Below, one piece after another: positions 43,046-55,022 of a stretch of DNA of 64,000 nt. The DNA is from Adiantum capillus-veneris (taxonomy: Eukaryota; Streptophyta; Polypodiopsida; Polypodiales; Pteridaceae): assembly GCA_014529385.2 (NCBI GenBank), contig CM043968.1:25843513-25907512 (forward strand), read 5' to 3'. How positions within the stretch are numbered: the first letter of the stretch is position 1; every line of letters begins with the position of its first letter. A program made the translations under genes and the position numbers. The notes beneath the pieces are model-generated. The model worked only from the letters and a program-made list of their open reading frames with translations, was not told where the DNA came from and made no database searches.

Positions 43046-43500
43046 TGTTGACCGTTGGGTCAACAACACAACATAACTCAAGTTTCGTACCAAAGTCTTA
43101 TCTTTTGCGAGTTATGAAATGCTGCAGATTATGGCTATAAACATCATTTGTAATGAGTAGTTATTCTAGTTTCAGAAGTCGGGGTGCAATGGCACTTCCA
43201 GATTGTAAATACAAAGCCATTTGACCTTTTCAACCCCATTTTTGGTTAAACCTAAGGTAGCCTTAGTATATAAGGTACCTAGGTCATTTTGTAAAAAGAC
43301 TTTTTAATCATAATCAAAACTTAGCGCTGCCGTCTACTGTGTGGGAGAGAGAAAGAGAGTGAGCGTGAGCATCATCCTCTCGCTACGCCCGGCTCGCTCA
43401 ACACATTGGAGATCCGACTGCACCATTGCGGTAGGCTCGAGGTGAGCTACACGACGACGCCAAGCATTCCACGCGAGACGAAGCGCACACGCCGACGCAT
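43046..43500 (+). repeat. 3' LTR, truncated
   Basis: Matches 32756-33207 with about a dozen differences, then stops after CACGCCGACGCATC, where the MULE pseudogene's 3' region begins. Without the LTR end the element's TSD cannot be tested. Confidence 0.92.
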
Positions 43501-43609
43501 CAACCCCAGTCAGGACAATCACAATACCTAGATTGGATGCCCACATGATACCATTGGGAAGGAGATGACATACTAATAATTTTGAACAGAAAAGTGCTTT
43601 CCTCTATCA

Positions 43610-44960
43610 CTTAAAGGGTGGTAGGATCAACCTCAAACCTTTTCAGAATTGCCTCACCACCTGCTAATCTGGATGTGTGCTGCTTGCTTGACCCAACTCG
43701 ATTAAAACGCCCGAAATCAGCTGCCACAAGTTTAAACACAAGAACTTAGGAGTTGGCATATACAATAGAATATGATACTAGTTACAAACTCCAAAACCAA
43801 TCGACTCTTACCAATTTCTTGCTTTTGCTTAAAGAACTCAAGCAAGGTTCCTCCGATGTAGGTGCCATGCAATGAATCACCCACAAGTGCATGCAAAAGG
43901 ACAAGTATCGATCTATTTATCTTCACATGAAGCAAAGTATACTTGATATATTGCCATAATCGTTCAACCAAGTTTGTAGTGTCCACATTCCCATGTACAA
44001 ATAGACACCCAAACTTTGGCCACCTTGTTTGTCACATGCATGTGTTTCCACACCAACCGTTTGTCACGTAATGTTGGATGTTTTCATGCGTTGAATATGT
44101 ATCCAGCAGCTGTCTATATCCCATATTAAAAATCTCCTTAGTTGGTGCTTGCATTAGATTTGATAAGTGCTTATAGACATCAGCTCGCTTGTCCTTAGGG
44201 ACCTATGAAATGATTTTAACAAGTTGGTCATTAATGTTGATAGAAGCCCTTGACACACCAAAGGAACGGACAGCTATGCAGCAACTACAACAACTGCATA
44301 CCTGCGGCAATAAGTTCTCCACCCATGCCTTCTTGACATGAAACCAACATAGTAACACATGGCATGCAACTTGTTTTGGGTTGCCGGCTTCATCTTCTCT
44401 CCAACAATGAGGATCCACATTGACCACGTTGAGAATCGCTTCCAGCTCTTGCTGATTCTTGTCAATGACAATAGCTGCAGGACGAATTTTGCCTAGCCTT
44501 GCAAAGACTAGCTTGAAGGTCAACTCCAAAGCCAATTTTTCTTGATTAGTGCCCACATTGCTCGTCAGCCATATTGGCATCCCTACACCAATTTGGTTGG
44601 GCAAGACTGCAACATAAAGTGGTAACCCAAAGACATTTGTTTTGAATGTGCTATCCACTACCCAAGAGTTCTGATGAGAGAAACGAATAGCAATTTCAAG
44701 CATGTCCTCATCTTGAATGACAAGAATAAATGGTCTCTTGCATTCATCATCTGCCCTCGGGTTTTACGGTTGGACAAATATGACCTACAAGCAAACGCAT
44801 GCCCATGAACTAAAAAGCATGCAAAATGTGACCATATGTTGAGCTCTCAATGGTACCTTCTTCAAATCTTGCAAGCGAAGTGCTTCCGTAAGCATTGCAG
44901 TCCAATCATGCTCTGCATATTCTCCTATAGTAAGGCCAAGAGATGCAACATAATATAGAT
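43610..44960 (-). pseudogene. MULE-type transposase, catalytic and C-terminal part
   Basis: On the minus strand: EYAEHDWTAMLTEALRLQDLKK (about 44920-44860), a probable intron, then RPFILVIQDEDMLEIAIRF and the core WVVDSTFKTNVFGLPLYVA (first catalytic Asp), PAAIVIDKNQQELEAIL (second Asp) and CWFHVKKAW, as in MULE/FAR1-related transposases. A TAG (44203-44205) and a later TGA break the frame. KFGCLFVHGNVDTTNLVERL and LVGDSLHGTYIGGTLLEFF follow. A GT-AG intron (43811-43721 on the minus strand) joins EI to ADFGRFNRVGSSKQH, ending at TAA (43612-43610). Remnant of a Mutator-like transposon. Confidence 0.82.
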
Positions 44961-44991
44961 CTGCAAAGAATTACTCTTAAAACGATACGAT

Positions 44992-46051
44992 TGTTGGCGG
45001 ATACGTCGCAACAGACGTCACCATAGCGAGAACTCGCCTAACATATAATGTCAACTGAGGACGAAGCTCAACCGCAGACGCGTGGAAGCAAGTAAAGGGT
45101 GTCAAACTCTACTCAACCGACTAATGGCTACTTCCTACAGAGATATCAAATCTACATGCCATTGGTTCTGTGAATGTGAGAGTCTCCTATGATGCTACCG
45201 CAAGCCAAAAGCCCATCAAACGATCTCGAAACTTCATGAAACTGAAGGGAAGTCCTACACACACTGGAAGTCCGCTATCCCTAAGGTCTCTGACCACAAA
45301 TCCTAACCCAATACCCTTCGTGCAGAAAACGCGTAGGATGTCTGGTTGGATTTTAGAGGTCACTGTTTCTAAAATCCAACATGCCTAATGTGTAGCTCTA
45401 CTCGCTCTGATCGCGTGGAGATGAAATGCAAAAATGGACAACGTTTACTCATCGAAACTCCAAAAGTAGCTCACGGGTGAATCTGCCAAAACACTGACGA
45501 ACGCGCGTGATGTAAGCATCAACACGTAGCTCTCCTCATGGGCAACATGCTGCTGCTCTCCGTTTGCGATTCTGACCACCGTAGCTCTTGTAGCACACAG
45601 ACACACTCTCTCACTCTCTCGCAGTCTCCCAGTCGACACAGAAGATAAGATTATTCTAAGTCCCTTTACAACGCTTTAGTTTTTAGTTTATATACTAAGC
45701 CTTAGAAAACCTAATGTCCGACCAAAATGACCTGATTTGTCCCTAGGCTTCTATAGAGCTTAATTACAACACCGTGAGCTGGCTTTGCTCATCCAACAAG
45801 CATCTGCAGCTAAAATACAATGTCGACTTAAAATATGAAGTTCCTGTAAACATTACAAAAGTGGCCGTAATGGCTCAAAATGATAATAACGGGATATTCG
45901 ATGATGTCCATGAGCTTGTATCTTCACATTACAGCATCCATCTTCTTCTTCATCACTTCATCAGCATCTTTATAGGGATTCTTTAGAGAATCTTTGAGGA
46001 ATCTTCATGGAATCTTTGTGGAAGCGTTGTTGAAAGGTTGACCTGTCAACA
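44992..46051 (-). repeat. Solo LTR related to the 32756 LTR, TSD ACGAT
   Basis: 1060 bp; on the minus strand it starts TGTTGACAGGTCAACC and ends CCGCCAACA. The flanks repeat ACGAT perfectly (44987-44991 and 46052-46056). Like the 32756 LTR it has a TAGTATATAAAC TATA region, a GAGAGAGTGAGAGAG stretch, the conserved CATCCTACGCGTTTTCTGCA (complement of 45323-45342) and GTCCTCAGTTGACATTATA. It is a different subfamily of the same LTR family and splits the MULE transposase. Confidence 0.93.
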
Positions 46052-46056
46052 ACGAT

Positions 46057-46400
46057 TCAACCCTTGAGATGATTTGGGAGAGAGTGAAACACCTTGTGTG
46101 TGCATCTAGTGTAGCATCATTTGCACTTCTTTTGGTATCATGAAGAACCGACAGATCACACAATCAAGTGTAGATGCATAATCCATGTGAAGGTGTTCCT
46201 TTGACTTTGATATTTTTACAACATGCCGACAAGTGCATATATCAAACATGTCCTTTGTGCAACATGCAATTACAAATGGATGCATTGGCAGGTGATAAAG
46301 GTCTGTAAACATGCACACATTAGTGAGACTTTGGTAGACAAAGAGATATGCAAAATAGTGGAGACATTAGATGCTTATTGCAATGCACACACAAGGGAGA
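46057..46400 (-). pseudogene. MULE-type transposase, N-terminal part
   Basis: On the minus strand: MHPFVIACCTKDMFDICTCR, then SKEHLHMDYASTLDCVICRF and IPKEVQMMLH, a stop, and MHTQGVSLSPKSSQG up to the ACGAT insertion site. The style and position fit the N-terminal half of the transposase at 43610-44960. Its own start is not defined. Confidence 0.55.
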
Positions 46401-48599
46401 GACATTTGTAGACAAAAAGACCAAAATAGAATATGGTTGACATGCCCTTTGGACTCCATTGTGTGTAGCCTCGTCAAAGGCACTTTTTTTTGTTCCCAAG
46501 CTGTTCTTTCTTAGACCTTAAACAAGCACCCAGATGGTGCCCCTCCCAAACCCTAAAACTTAATGGCCATTACTGAGGAGCATCAGTAGCCTTACTTGAC
46601 ACCCATCTCTTTGACACGCACACTTTGCATCTAGCCCCATATTTTGCAACAAGCAAGGAGGGTGGTCTTGCACCAGAAGTAGGCGTGCATAGGATGCCTG
46701 ATGTGCAACAAGCAAGGGTGGTCCTGCACCAGAAGCATGCATGCATAGCATTCACAATTTCAAAAATGCACCCCGCGTCCAACGCAAATCAAAAAAAAAT
46801 TCCAGCTCAGCCACGATTCGGATAGCTCAGCCACGCCATGCCACGCCACCCAACCGTGCTACATCAGCAGGCCTACCTGCGTTTAGCAATTTTATTCGCA
46901 TTTACTTTTTATGTTGACGTGGAGCGCCAATATCACCTCTCCCTTTGCGTCCAGCTTCCCTGCCCTTGATCCCACCGCTCGCCCTTCACTTAAGACCCCG
47001 TGTAACTTAGTCCTGAGGTGCAACCACCCCGGTGTCAGCTTCAACACATCAATAGTCATAATGTAAGCAGGAGATGACACCTCAGCAACAACTGGAAGGA
47101 AAGGACTTTTAAGTATCCTTTCCCAAAAATAATTACGACCATGTGGCGACCAGTGGTAGCAAGGCCTGGGGAATTCACCATGGAAAACTTACCGCACCAC
47201 GTAAGTGCAGGGGAGGGGGTTTCTTTTAAAATTTACATAAGCGTATAAGTTAGAGGCAAGCCCCCAATCATTTATCTCCCAAGCTTAAAAATAAGGGAGG
47301 GGGGTATCATATTTAGGGGGGGGGGGAGATTTGACCCGGGTTGATTACTTGTAACGATTGGTCACCGGTGTACACTAGAACTTGGAAGAATTTTGGAGAA
47401 GTTCTTTAGCATGTTATACATCTAATTTTGCATCAAGCCGATCATAGATAAGGGCTGATTTGGAGCAGGTCAAGGGTTGATTTACACCAGCTTTGGATAG
47501 GGAAAAATTGGATGAATAGCCAGAGTGTAGGCTAATCAGGCACATAGTTTAACTAAAACACATTGAGGGTACATCTAATTATACACATAAGTGGTTTCTT
47601 AGTATGTTGCCAGTCACTTTTCTACACACCCTTTGACTAGTTTTACTTAGTTAGATAATGTGAGACCTAAATTTTATATGTAAAATAGGGGTATGATAGT
47701 TTTTTTCATTGATTGTTGTATAAGCGTAGAAAGGGGGGCCATATTCCCTAATATGAGTTGTATATAGGGGTTTTATCAAAGTTGTCTGCTTGCAGGTGGC
47801 GTTTCATTTTGTATATAGAGTGAGCAAGGAGCCACGTGGGAGCAGTTAATTTTGGGAAAGGACACAGTTGATTTCGGGAAAGGATGCTCGAGGTCCTTCC
47901 TTGGCCATCAATGCTCCAAGGGAAAGGGGCCATCACAATTGCATGTGTAAAGGGGGCCATCACATAGGTTTTCTGTTTTGGTGATGGAGATCATGAGCTC
48001 GATGGTGTGTTGATCATGAAGTCAATGGTTGTGGAGGCACTGCAAAGTGTAGTGCTATATGCTTAGGGTTTCTACTTAGGGTTTTGCCTAGGGTTTTTGC
48101 ATAGGATTTCTCCTTGAGGATTCTATTTAATCTTTTTGCTTAGTTTATTTGCTTAAGAAATATGTGCTTAGGCTTTTTATATGGTTCATGTTGTGGTTTC
48201 TGTTTAGGGAATATCTTCTTTGTGCTTTCTTCTTTTTGCTTCCTGGTTGTGCTTTGTACCATGGAGGGCTTGACCAAGGTTTGTCTTTTTGGATGGGATG
48301 GGATGGATTTTAGTGTTTTGACAGGTTGTTTTCTGAGAGGTAGGGTTCCAAAGTTGTTTAGTGTGATAAAAGCCTTTTTGAAAGGTGACTCTGGAATGTT
48401 TTGGAAGGTGTTTGGTAGGGTGGGGGATGTTCTCTTTGACACTATTGTGTCTTACGCGTCACCGAGGAAGAGCTTGAAATGAGTTGGTAGCCTAGCTTTT
48501 GTCTCGTGTCTGGTGATGTTGGGGATTTTGTAGTGGATGGGGGTGTTGAAGAGGTAAACCTGGGTGTCATGCACTAAATGTGCATATTGGGGGTTCTTT
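46401..48599. other. Intergenic stretch, no gene supported
   Basis: Holds a degenerate direct repeat of about 54 bp (46645-46750, around GCAACAAGCAAGG), the dispersed repeat at 46824-47014, a G-run at about 47318, and a run of CTTAGGGTTT-type motifs (about 48060-48115). ORFs at 48140-48482 are low-complexity on both strands and unsupported. Confidence 0.55.
46824..47014 (-). repeat. Dispersed repeat, copy 2 (inverted partner of 14940-15110)
   Basis: The reverse complement reads GGACTAAGTTACACGGGGTC, AAGTGAAGGGCGAGCGGTGG, GCGCTCCACGTCAACATAAA and GGCCTGCTGATGTAGC, following the copy at 14940. Confidence 0.8.
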
Positions 48600-48609
48600 T
48601 TCTTCTACA

Positions 48610-48880
48610 ATTAACGAGGATGTTGCCGATGGAGGACTTGGGGCTTTTGTAGCGATGGAGGAATTGGGGCTTGTGCAATGGATGGAGAGATTGAGCTTTT
48701 TGCAACACATGTTGATGAAATTAGGGCTTCCACAACAGATTTAGAATTTGGGGGTTCTACAACACCTGATGGAGAAACTAGGGCTTCTAGAGTAGATGGA
48801 GAATTTGGGGTTTCTGGAACACTTGGTGGAGAAATTGGGGCTTCTGTAGCAGATGGAGGATTTGGGGATTGTGCAGGTAA
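48610..48880 (+). repeat. Minisatellite of about 33-48-bp units with coding periodicity
   Basis: Units of the type GATGGAGAATTTGGGGCTTC recur about seven times. In the 48678 frame they encode an imperfect 11-residue repeat (DGEFGVSGTLG, GGEIGASVADG). The array ends at GTGCAG followed by GTAAGT, a good splice-donor consensus, so a transcribed exon is possible. Confidence 0.7.
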
Positions 48881-48889
48881 GTGCTAAGT

Positions 48890-49640
48890 TAAAAATCTGA
48901 TGCTACTTTTTTTAAACTTAGCAAATATTTTTGCTTTTGATTTATTTATTGTAGATTTATGCTACTTGCCAATTTTTTGTTATATTTTCTGTAACTTACC
49001 GTGGATTTTTGTTGGTTTTTTGTTAATGGAGCTTGCTACTTACTAGAGAAGTATGTTTCTATTTTGTGCTTACTGGAGGTGGTGTGGTTTGTAATCTTAT
49101 TAAAGCTTGTTTCTAGCTGCCAGCATTACAACATCTATTTATCAAAAGCTATATAGTTCCCATCATCATTATAACTTCTACTTTCCAAGGACATATTTTC
49201 CGTCCCCACTTACACATTTGTTTTAAAAACTTGACATATTGAACTCTAGAAACTTTGACACCATCCATTATTTCATAGGAAACAAAGAAACACCTATCTT
49301 CACATGACTATTGTATGAACCGTCAAAGTCCAAGGTCAAGGGCTTGCAGTCTCCATCGTCCATCTACTGCACATTATTTTGCAAAACTCGACTTTGCAAC
49401 CCCTGGATGTGTGATGCTCAGCATGGAGAATCATTTTCGCTTTGTTCAATGATAGCATGGCAGGTCAGTAAACAGGAATTTCATTGAACGTGCTACACAT
49501 CAGCGCGCAGAATTTACATAGGGTGCATGCAATCAGTGCCCGATAATGCAATCAGTGCCGGAATGTGCTCAGTCTCACCATCACCTACACAATCACTGTA
49601 ACCTGCACAATCACTCTCAACATTGTCTGCACTATCAGTA
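48890..49640. other. Intergenic, nothing recognised
   Basis: AT-rich sequence without a supported ORF, RNA gene or repeat structure. Confidence 0.5.
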
Positions 49641-50213
49641 CTGTCACCTCAGACTTGCCATGTGTCGAATCCCTAATTGTCCCCCGCTCCCCTGGACTTT
49701 GATGGTCAAGAATGGTCGCCTACTGACCATTCCCGTAATCAGTGCATAGTGTATGTGTGTGTGTTTTTGTAGGTTTGAGAACATTTTCCAATTGTTTCTT
49801 GCTCAAATAGGACGCATGTGAGTGCTTTAAATTCTTTTTTGTTGCATACAACACACATTCACATCAACATGCATGCAAGTAAATAAAAATGTACACTAAA
49901 CAATATAAACACAGTATATATGTCACCTCAGACTTGCCATGTGTCGAATCCCTAATTGTCCCCCGCTCCCCTGGACTTTGATGGTCAAGAATGGTCGCCT
50001 ACTGACCATTCCCGTAATCAGGGCATAGTGTATGTGTGTGTGTTTTTGTAGGTTTGAGAACATTTTCCAATTGTTTCTTGCTCAAATAGGACGCATGTGA
50101 GTGCTCTAAATTCTTTTTTGTTGCATACAACACACATACACACACACATTCACATCAACATGCATGCAAGTAAATAAAAATGTACACTAAACAATATAAA
50201 CACAGTATATATG
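49641..50213 (+). repeat. Tandem duplication of about 280 bp
   Basis: TGTCACCTCAGACTTGCCAT begins units at 49641 and 49921. Both run to AAACACAGTATATATG with very few differences, the main one being extra CA repeats in the second unit (about 50130). A recent duplication. Confidence 0.95.
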
Positions 50214-50216
50214 ACG

Positions 50217-50880
50217 CACACACATTTTTAATTTGAAATTAATATTTTTTATAAATTATATTAATTAAAAATCATCATTAACTAAGAAAGACCTTGACAT
50301 TTTACCATTAAAAGAAAGATTTAATTTTATTTATGTTATTTTATGATTAGTTTTATTATTTTTGTGTAAATAAATTTAGAAATTAAAAAATTATATTGTT
50401 ATTTTTGTAATTGTGATTTATCGTAGGCTACTCGCTTAATTAGGTATAGTCCTTTAACACTAACCATTTAAGTAATAAGTGGTTTCATCGCTTAGGACTG
50501 ATTCGCATTTATATCAATGAAAATTAGCTGCTTAATTAGAGTGCTCACCGCCCAACTACTTACATATTGAATCATTTAGCCGAGCCCACTTAGTCCTACA
50601 TGCGGCTCGACTAGTTTCTTTATTTAGTCACTTAGCGACTTAGAGCTAGTCGTGTAGATTTAATCGTTATTCGAACGGTTTATTAGGGCTTGCCGCTCAA
50701 AGGTGACCGCTTAGGTATTTAATCGCTTATCAGTCATGAAGGACTACTACGTATTTAGGCCATTGAAGGCTACACACTTAGGGATAGCCGCTCAGTGCTA
50801 GCCGCAAAAGGACTTTCACAAACGAAGTAAAATAACGCAATTGAACTTCAATAGCGCACACAACCTTAAAAAATGCAAAC
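50217..50880. other. AT-rich stretch with recurrent CGCTTA motifs
   Basis: The first 200 bp are very AT-rich. From about 50440 to 50800 short motifs such as CCGCTTA, CGCTTAG and GCCGCTCA recur irregularly. No gene is seen. Confidence 0.5.
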
Positions 50881-52225
50881 AGATTTCAAAAACAGACTTA
50901 TGTCAAACCCTAATATATAGGCATTGACCAATAAAGACGAGATTATTACCCGGTGGTCCTGATCTCCGTGCACCTCTAGACCGAGGTGTGAGGAGATCGG
51001 GCATGGCTAGAGAATATGCGGTTGTTAGAGCTAGCGGCAAATGGTAGAAAAATCACAAACGGACTTCAGAAACGCAACAGTCTTCAGAAGTGACTTGTGT
51101 ACTTCAAAAATGCAAATGGACTTCAACAAACAAAGTTAAATAACGCAATCGGACTTCAGTAGCACACACAAACTTCAAAAACGCAAACAGATTTTAAAAA
51201 AGACATATGTTAAACGCTAATATATAGGCATTGACCAATAAAGAAGAGATTATTACCCGATGGTCTTGATCTCCACGCACCTCTAAATTGAGGTGTGCGG
51301 GGATTGGGCATGGCTAGAGAATGTGAGGTTGTTAGACCTAGTGGCAAATGGTAGAAACACCGCAAACAGACTTAAGAAACACAACAGCCTTCAGAAATGG
51401 CTTGTGTACTTCAAAAACGCAAACGGAATTCGGCAAACAAAGTAAAAGAACGCAATCAGACTTCAATAGCGTACACAAACTTCAAAAATGCAAACAAATT
51501 AAAAAAATAGAGGTATGCCAAACCCTAATATATAGGCATTGACCAATAAAAACGAGATTAGTACCCGATGGTCCTGATCTCTGTGCACCTCTAGACCGAG
51601 GTGTTCGGAGATCGGGCATGGCTAGAGAATGCGAGGTTGTTATGCTTAGCGGCGGCAAATGGTAGAAAAACCGCAAATGGACTTCAGAAACGCAACAGTC
51701 TTCAGAAGTGACTTGTGTACTTCAAAAACGCAAACAGACTTCAATAAACAAACTAAAATAACGCAATCAGATTTCAATAGTGCACACTGACTTCAAAAAC
51801 GTAAACAGATTTAAAAAGGACGTATGTCAAACCCTAATATATAGGCATTGATCAATAAAGACAGGATTATTATCCGTGGTCCTGATTTTCATGCACCTCT
51901 AGACCAAGGTGTGTGGGGATCGGGCATGGCTAGAGAATGTGAGGTTATTAGAGCTAGCGACAAAGAGTAGAAAAACTGCAAACGGACTTCAGAAATGCAA
52001 GTCTTCAGAAGTGACTTGTGTACTTCAAAAGCGCAAAAGGGCTTCAATAAATGAAGTAAAATAACACAATCGGACTTCAATAGTGCACAAGACTTCAAAA
52101 AACCTAATATATAGTCATTGAACAATAAAGACGAGATTATTATCATGTGGTCCTGATCTCCGTGCCCCTCTAGAGCGAAGTGTGCGGGGATCGAGCATGG
52201 CTAGAGAATGTGAGGTTGTCATGTA
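50880..52225 (+). repeat. Satellite-like tandem array of about 305 bp
   Basis: TAATATATAGGCATTGACCA recurs at about 50910, 51219, 51523 and 51835, and a variant is at about 52108, giving spacings of about 309, 304, 312 and 273. Each unit has a GTGCACCTCTAGACCGAGGT region (with an internal CTCTAGACCGAGG near-palindrome), GGGCATGGCTAGAGAATG and several AACGCAA-type motifs. About 4.3 units. No coding potential. Confidence 0.92.
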
Positions 52226-52924
52226 GTTAGTGGTGTGTACTTATAACAAGAGTGATTTATTAATTTGTTGCATCATTGGTAGATAAAGTATGGACAATAG
52301 GATGAGGTGTCCTTGTGTGCATTGCACGCATCAGATCTTTCAAAAATGAAAAATCTATGATCAGTACATACGTAATAACGGCCTCTTTTCCATAGAGCAA
52401 CTACAAGGCCTGCGTTATTGATCTCATGGTCCGAAGGCAATAGATCAACCTCTACAAGTAGATATTGCTTCAACTTCACCCCAAAGAAAATGATTTTCAA
52501 ACGAATAGCCATTGATCGAGTCCACCCGACCAATACCCGATTCCACATTTCAAGAAGTAGAGATGGAGCAGATGTTAGACACGTTCTTTGATATGGATCC
52601 CATCATTGAAACCTAAAATGCGACAACATTCAAAGAAACACTGCGAACCAAACTCAATCATCCCATCCATATCAACGGCATGATAGCAACAATAAAGAGG
52701 ACGAGATGATGTAAACTCTTGCATGCATGTCGCTTTACAATGGTGTAAAAATTTTATTTCTCCATACCGCTTTGGCAATGCTTAATTTACAGTTTGTCTA
52801 CGGGTGGTCTGACGCCTCCATCACAGAGCCTTTCAGGTAAATACATTGTATCCCGAGCATGTCAAAGTGCAAATTACAGTTCAAAAATATGATCATTGTG
52901 TTCACTTATTGATGTAATGAGAGG
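52226..52924. other. Unassigned stretch upstream of the CACTA remnant
   Basis: Minus-strand ORFs of 67 and 91 codons (52575-52778 and 52273-52548) lie end to end and may be one decayed coding unit, but no domain is recognised. No CACTA terminal repeat could be identified. Confidence 0.35.
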
Positions 52925-54425
52925 TTGCTCAACGAGCAAATCTTGCCGGAAGGCAATCACATACCCCTACCCACCCAACCGTTAAAAAGCTTCTTACTAA
53001 CTTGGGCTTGGATTATCACAATATACATGCATGTCCTAATGATTGTATACTCTTTTGCAATGAGTATGCAAATTTGGAACAATGTCCCAATTGTGAATCA
53101 AACAGGTATAGAGAGGACACACAAGGAAAATTTATCCGTACAAAGGTCCTTCGACACTTTTCTATCATTCCAAGAATAAAGAGCATGTTCAGGTGCAAGT
53201 CTATAGTTGCTTTATGACATGGCACTCAAATACTAAATCGACAGATGATGTGATGCGGGTACCTGCTAACTTTTGTGCATGGAAGCACATAGAGGAAACA
53301 TGGACTACATTTAAGGATGAACCTTGATGTATCCGTTTTGGTATGGCAATGGACGAAGTAAACCCATTTAGATTACGGAGTTTGTCATGGAGCACGTGGC
53401 CTATTTGCTTGGTTAATTATAATCTTCCACCATGATTAGCTATCAAGAAGAGCCATCTGTTGTTATCATTGATTGTCCAAGGAAAGTGCAAAGCAAAGAA
53501 CATGGACGTCTGTCTGGCACCACTTATAGAAGACCTCCAAATCTTGTGAACAGGGATCGATGTGGTTGATATGTCCCAACCAATTGGACAATGAAATGTA
53601 CATGTATAAAGCATTCTCATATGGACCATGCACGATTGGCTAGCAGGCTTCGATGAATTTTCAGGTAAGTATCTTTAAAACCCTCACATACATGCTATTC
53701 CTGGCTATGCAAACGCTTTTATATTTTAATTTTATGATTTTTCAAGCTTGAGTTACTTAGGCAATCATGCATGTCCAAAACGTGGTCCTCAACTTGGCTT
53801 TCGCCGCTCTGATCATTTGAGCAAGACAATTTACGAGGAGCATGGTAAATTTTTTCCTGAAGGACATGAGCTACATGGACCAAACATATGCAAACATGGC
53901 ATGCATCCACTAAAAGCGAGCGATTGGAAAAACATGTGGCTGGAGAGGGGAGATTTCATGCCACCCAAAGTGAAAGACTTTCTATTTTCCATGAACCGTA
54001 TTGGAGTGACCTGCTGATTTATCATCTGATCGACCCAATGCACATCTTCAAGAATGTGGGGGAGATCATATGGAAACCATCACTAGAAAAGGGGAGAGCA
54101 AGGCCCAAAGAGACGACCTATAGGCTGTGGGTCAATTGCCAGAGATGTGGCCTCGACTGAAACCCAATGGAAAGTTTTCTATACCAAAAGGTCCATGGGT
54201 TTTGAGTCCTACAGAAGAGCAACAAGTGAAGAAAACTATATCTTCATTCAAGACTCCCATTGGGTGCATGCGAAAATGACTTTTACTAGAGATGAAAATC
54301 TTAGTGGTCTTAAGTCCCACAATTGGCACAAATTTTTACAGTTTATCTTACCAATTGCCATAAAGGATTGTCTGATAGATGACATTAGAAGAACAATCTA
54401 TAAATTCAGTGAGCTGGTACACTAG
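52925..54425 (+). pseudogene. CACTA (En/Spm) TNP2-type transposase, N-terminal and central part
   Basis: GLDYHNIHACPNDCILF, then CPNCESNRY and KVLRHFSIIPRIKSMFR (about 53005-53190) are signature motifs of plant TNP2 transposases. After a frameshift come AMDEVNPF, NYNLPP and DVCLAPLIEDL (about 53345-53540), and GFDEFSG followed by a GTAAGT donor (53665). Then GNHACPKRG, the region to PKVKDFLF, and IDPMHIFKNVGEIIW (about 54030). Many stops and shifts. TNP2 cuts and moves CACTA transposons; this copy is dead. Confidence 0.85.
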
Positions 54426-55022
54426 ATCAATTCAAAAGAGATAAGAAACAACAACATCGATGCATCACGCTTAAATGCTATTGAAGTAGCGTGTATGGTG
54501 GAGAAGTACTTTCCAACAAACATTCTTACCATCCAAATGCATCTACTTGTGCATGTGGTCGATGAGGTTGCAATCGCTGGGGTAGTCCATAGAAGGTGGA
54601 TATTTTTCTTGGAGAGATTCATAAAGACTTTAAAGGGGTTCGTTTGTCAAAGGGCTCGCCTCAAGGGTAGCATGGCCAAAGGATGGCTTGTACAAGAGTC
54701 TCTTGTTCTCATCAGTGAATTTTTGGGCTCAATTGATCCAGAGCTTCCCCGAATGTGGACTACTAAGGTCAACGTCAAGGTGATAGGCAACGAGCTGCAG
54801 GGACAAGGCATCATTAGGAAGATGGATATCACAATGCAAGAAAAGGCTATGAGATTTTGCCTTCTCAACTCAGCCATCATACAAAAGTGGCTAGAGAGGT
54901 ACGAAGGAAAAAAGCAACAACACTTGATAGATCACTTGCAATTCAAGCGCAACCATGCCACTAGAAACCGTCCCTTTCTAGATCATCTTCATAAATTGCT
55001 TGACTTTCCAACTCGGTGGTGA
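54426..55022 (+). pseudogene. CACTA TNP2 transposase, DUF4218-type region
   Basis: Open from ATG 54495: KYFPTNILTIQMHLLVHVVDE, then RRWIFFLERFIKTLKGFV, RARLKGSMAKGWLVQESL, the DUF4218 pattern that follows the catalytic part in TNP2 proteins. It ends at TGA 55020-55022, but plausible protein continues after it, so it is a section of the same decayed gene. Confidence 0.85.

Larger units (their letters stand above)
32756..43500 (+). mobile_element. Non-autonomous gypsy-like element (Gag, protease, W-x-P-K domain) with captured helicase
   Basis: 5' LTR 32756-33713, Asp-type primer-binding site 33715-33732, a leader of about 2.2 kb with repeated palindromes, a Gag-protease-repeat polyprotein region 35981-40917, a captured DEAD-box helicase piece 42600-42978, polypurine tract 43029-43045 and truncated 3' LTR 43046-43500. 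No RT, RNase H or integrase is visible anywhere inside, so mobilisation would need a partner element. The LTR pair differs at about a dozen sites by eye over 455 bp, suggesting a moderately recent insertion. Confidence 0.87.

Noticed and set aside
48140-48482. Overlapping 100-codon ORFs on both strands
   Set aside because: Low-complexity T/G-rich sequence; neither strand shows a domain or codon bias.
50880-52225. Centromeric satellite
   Set aside because: Only four to five units without a long array; monomer size alone does not show centromere identity.
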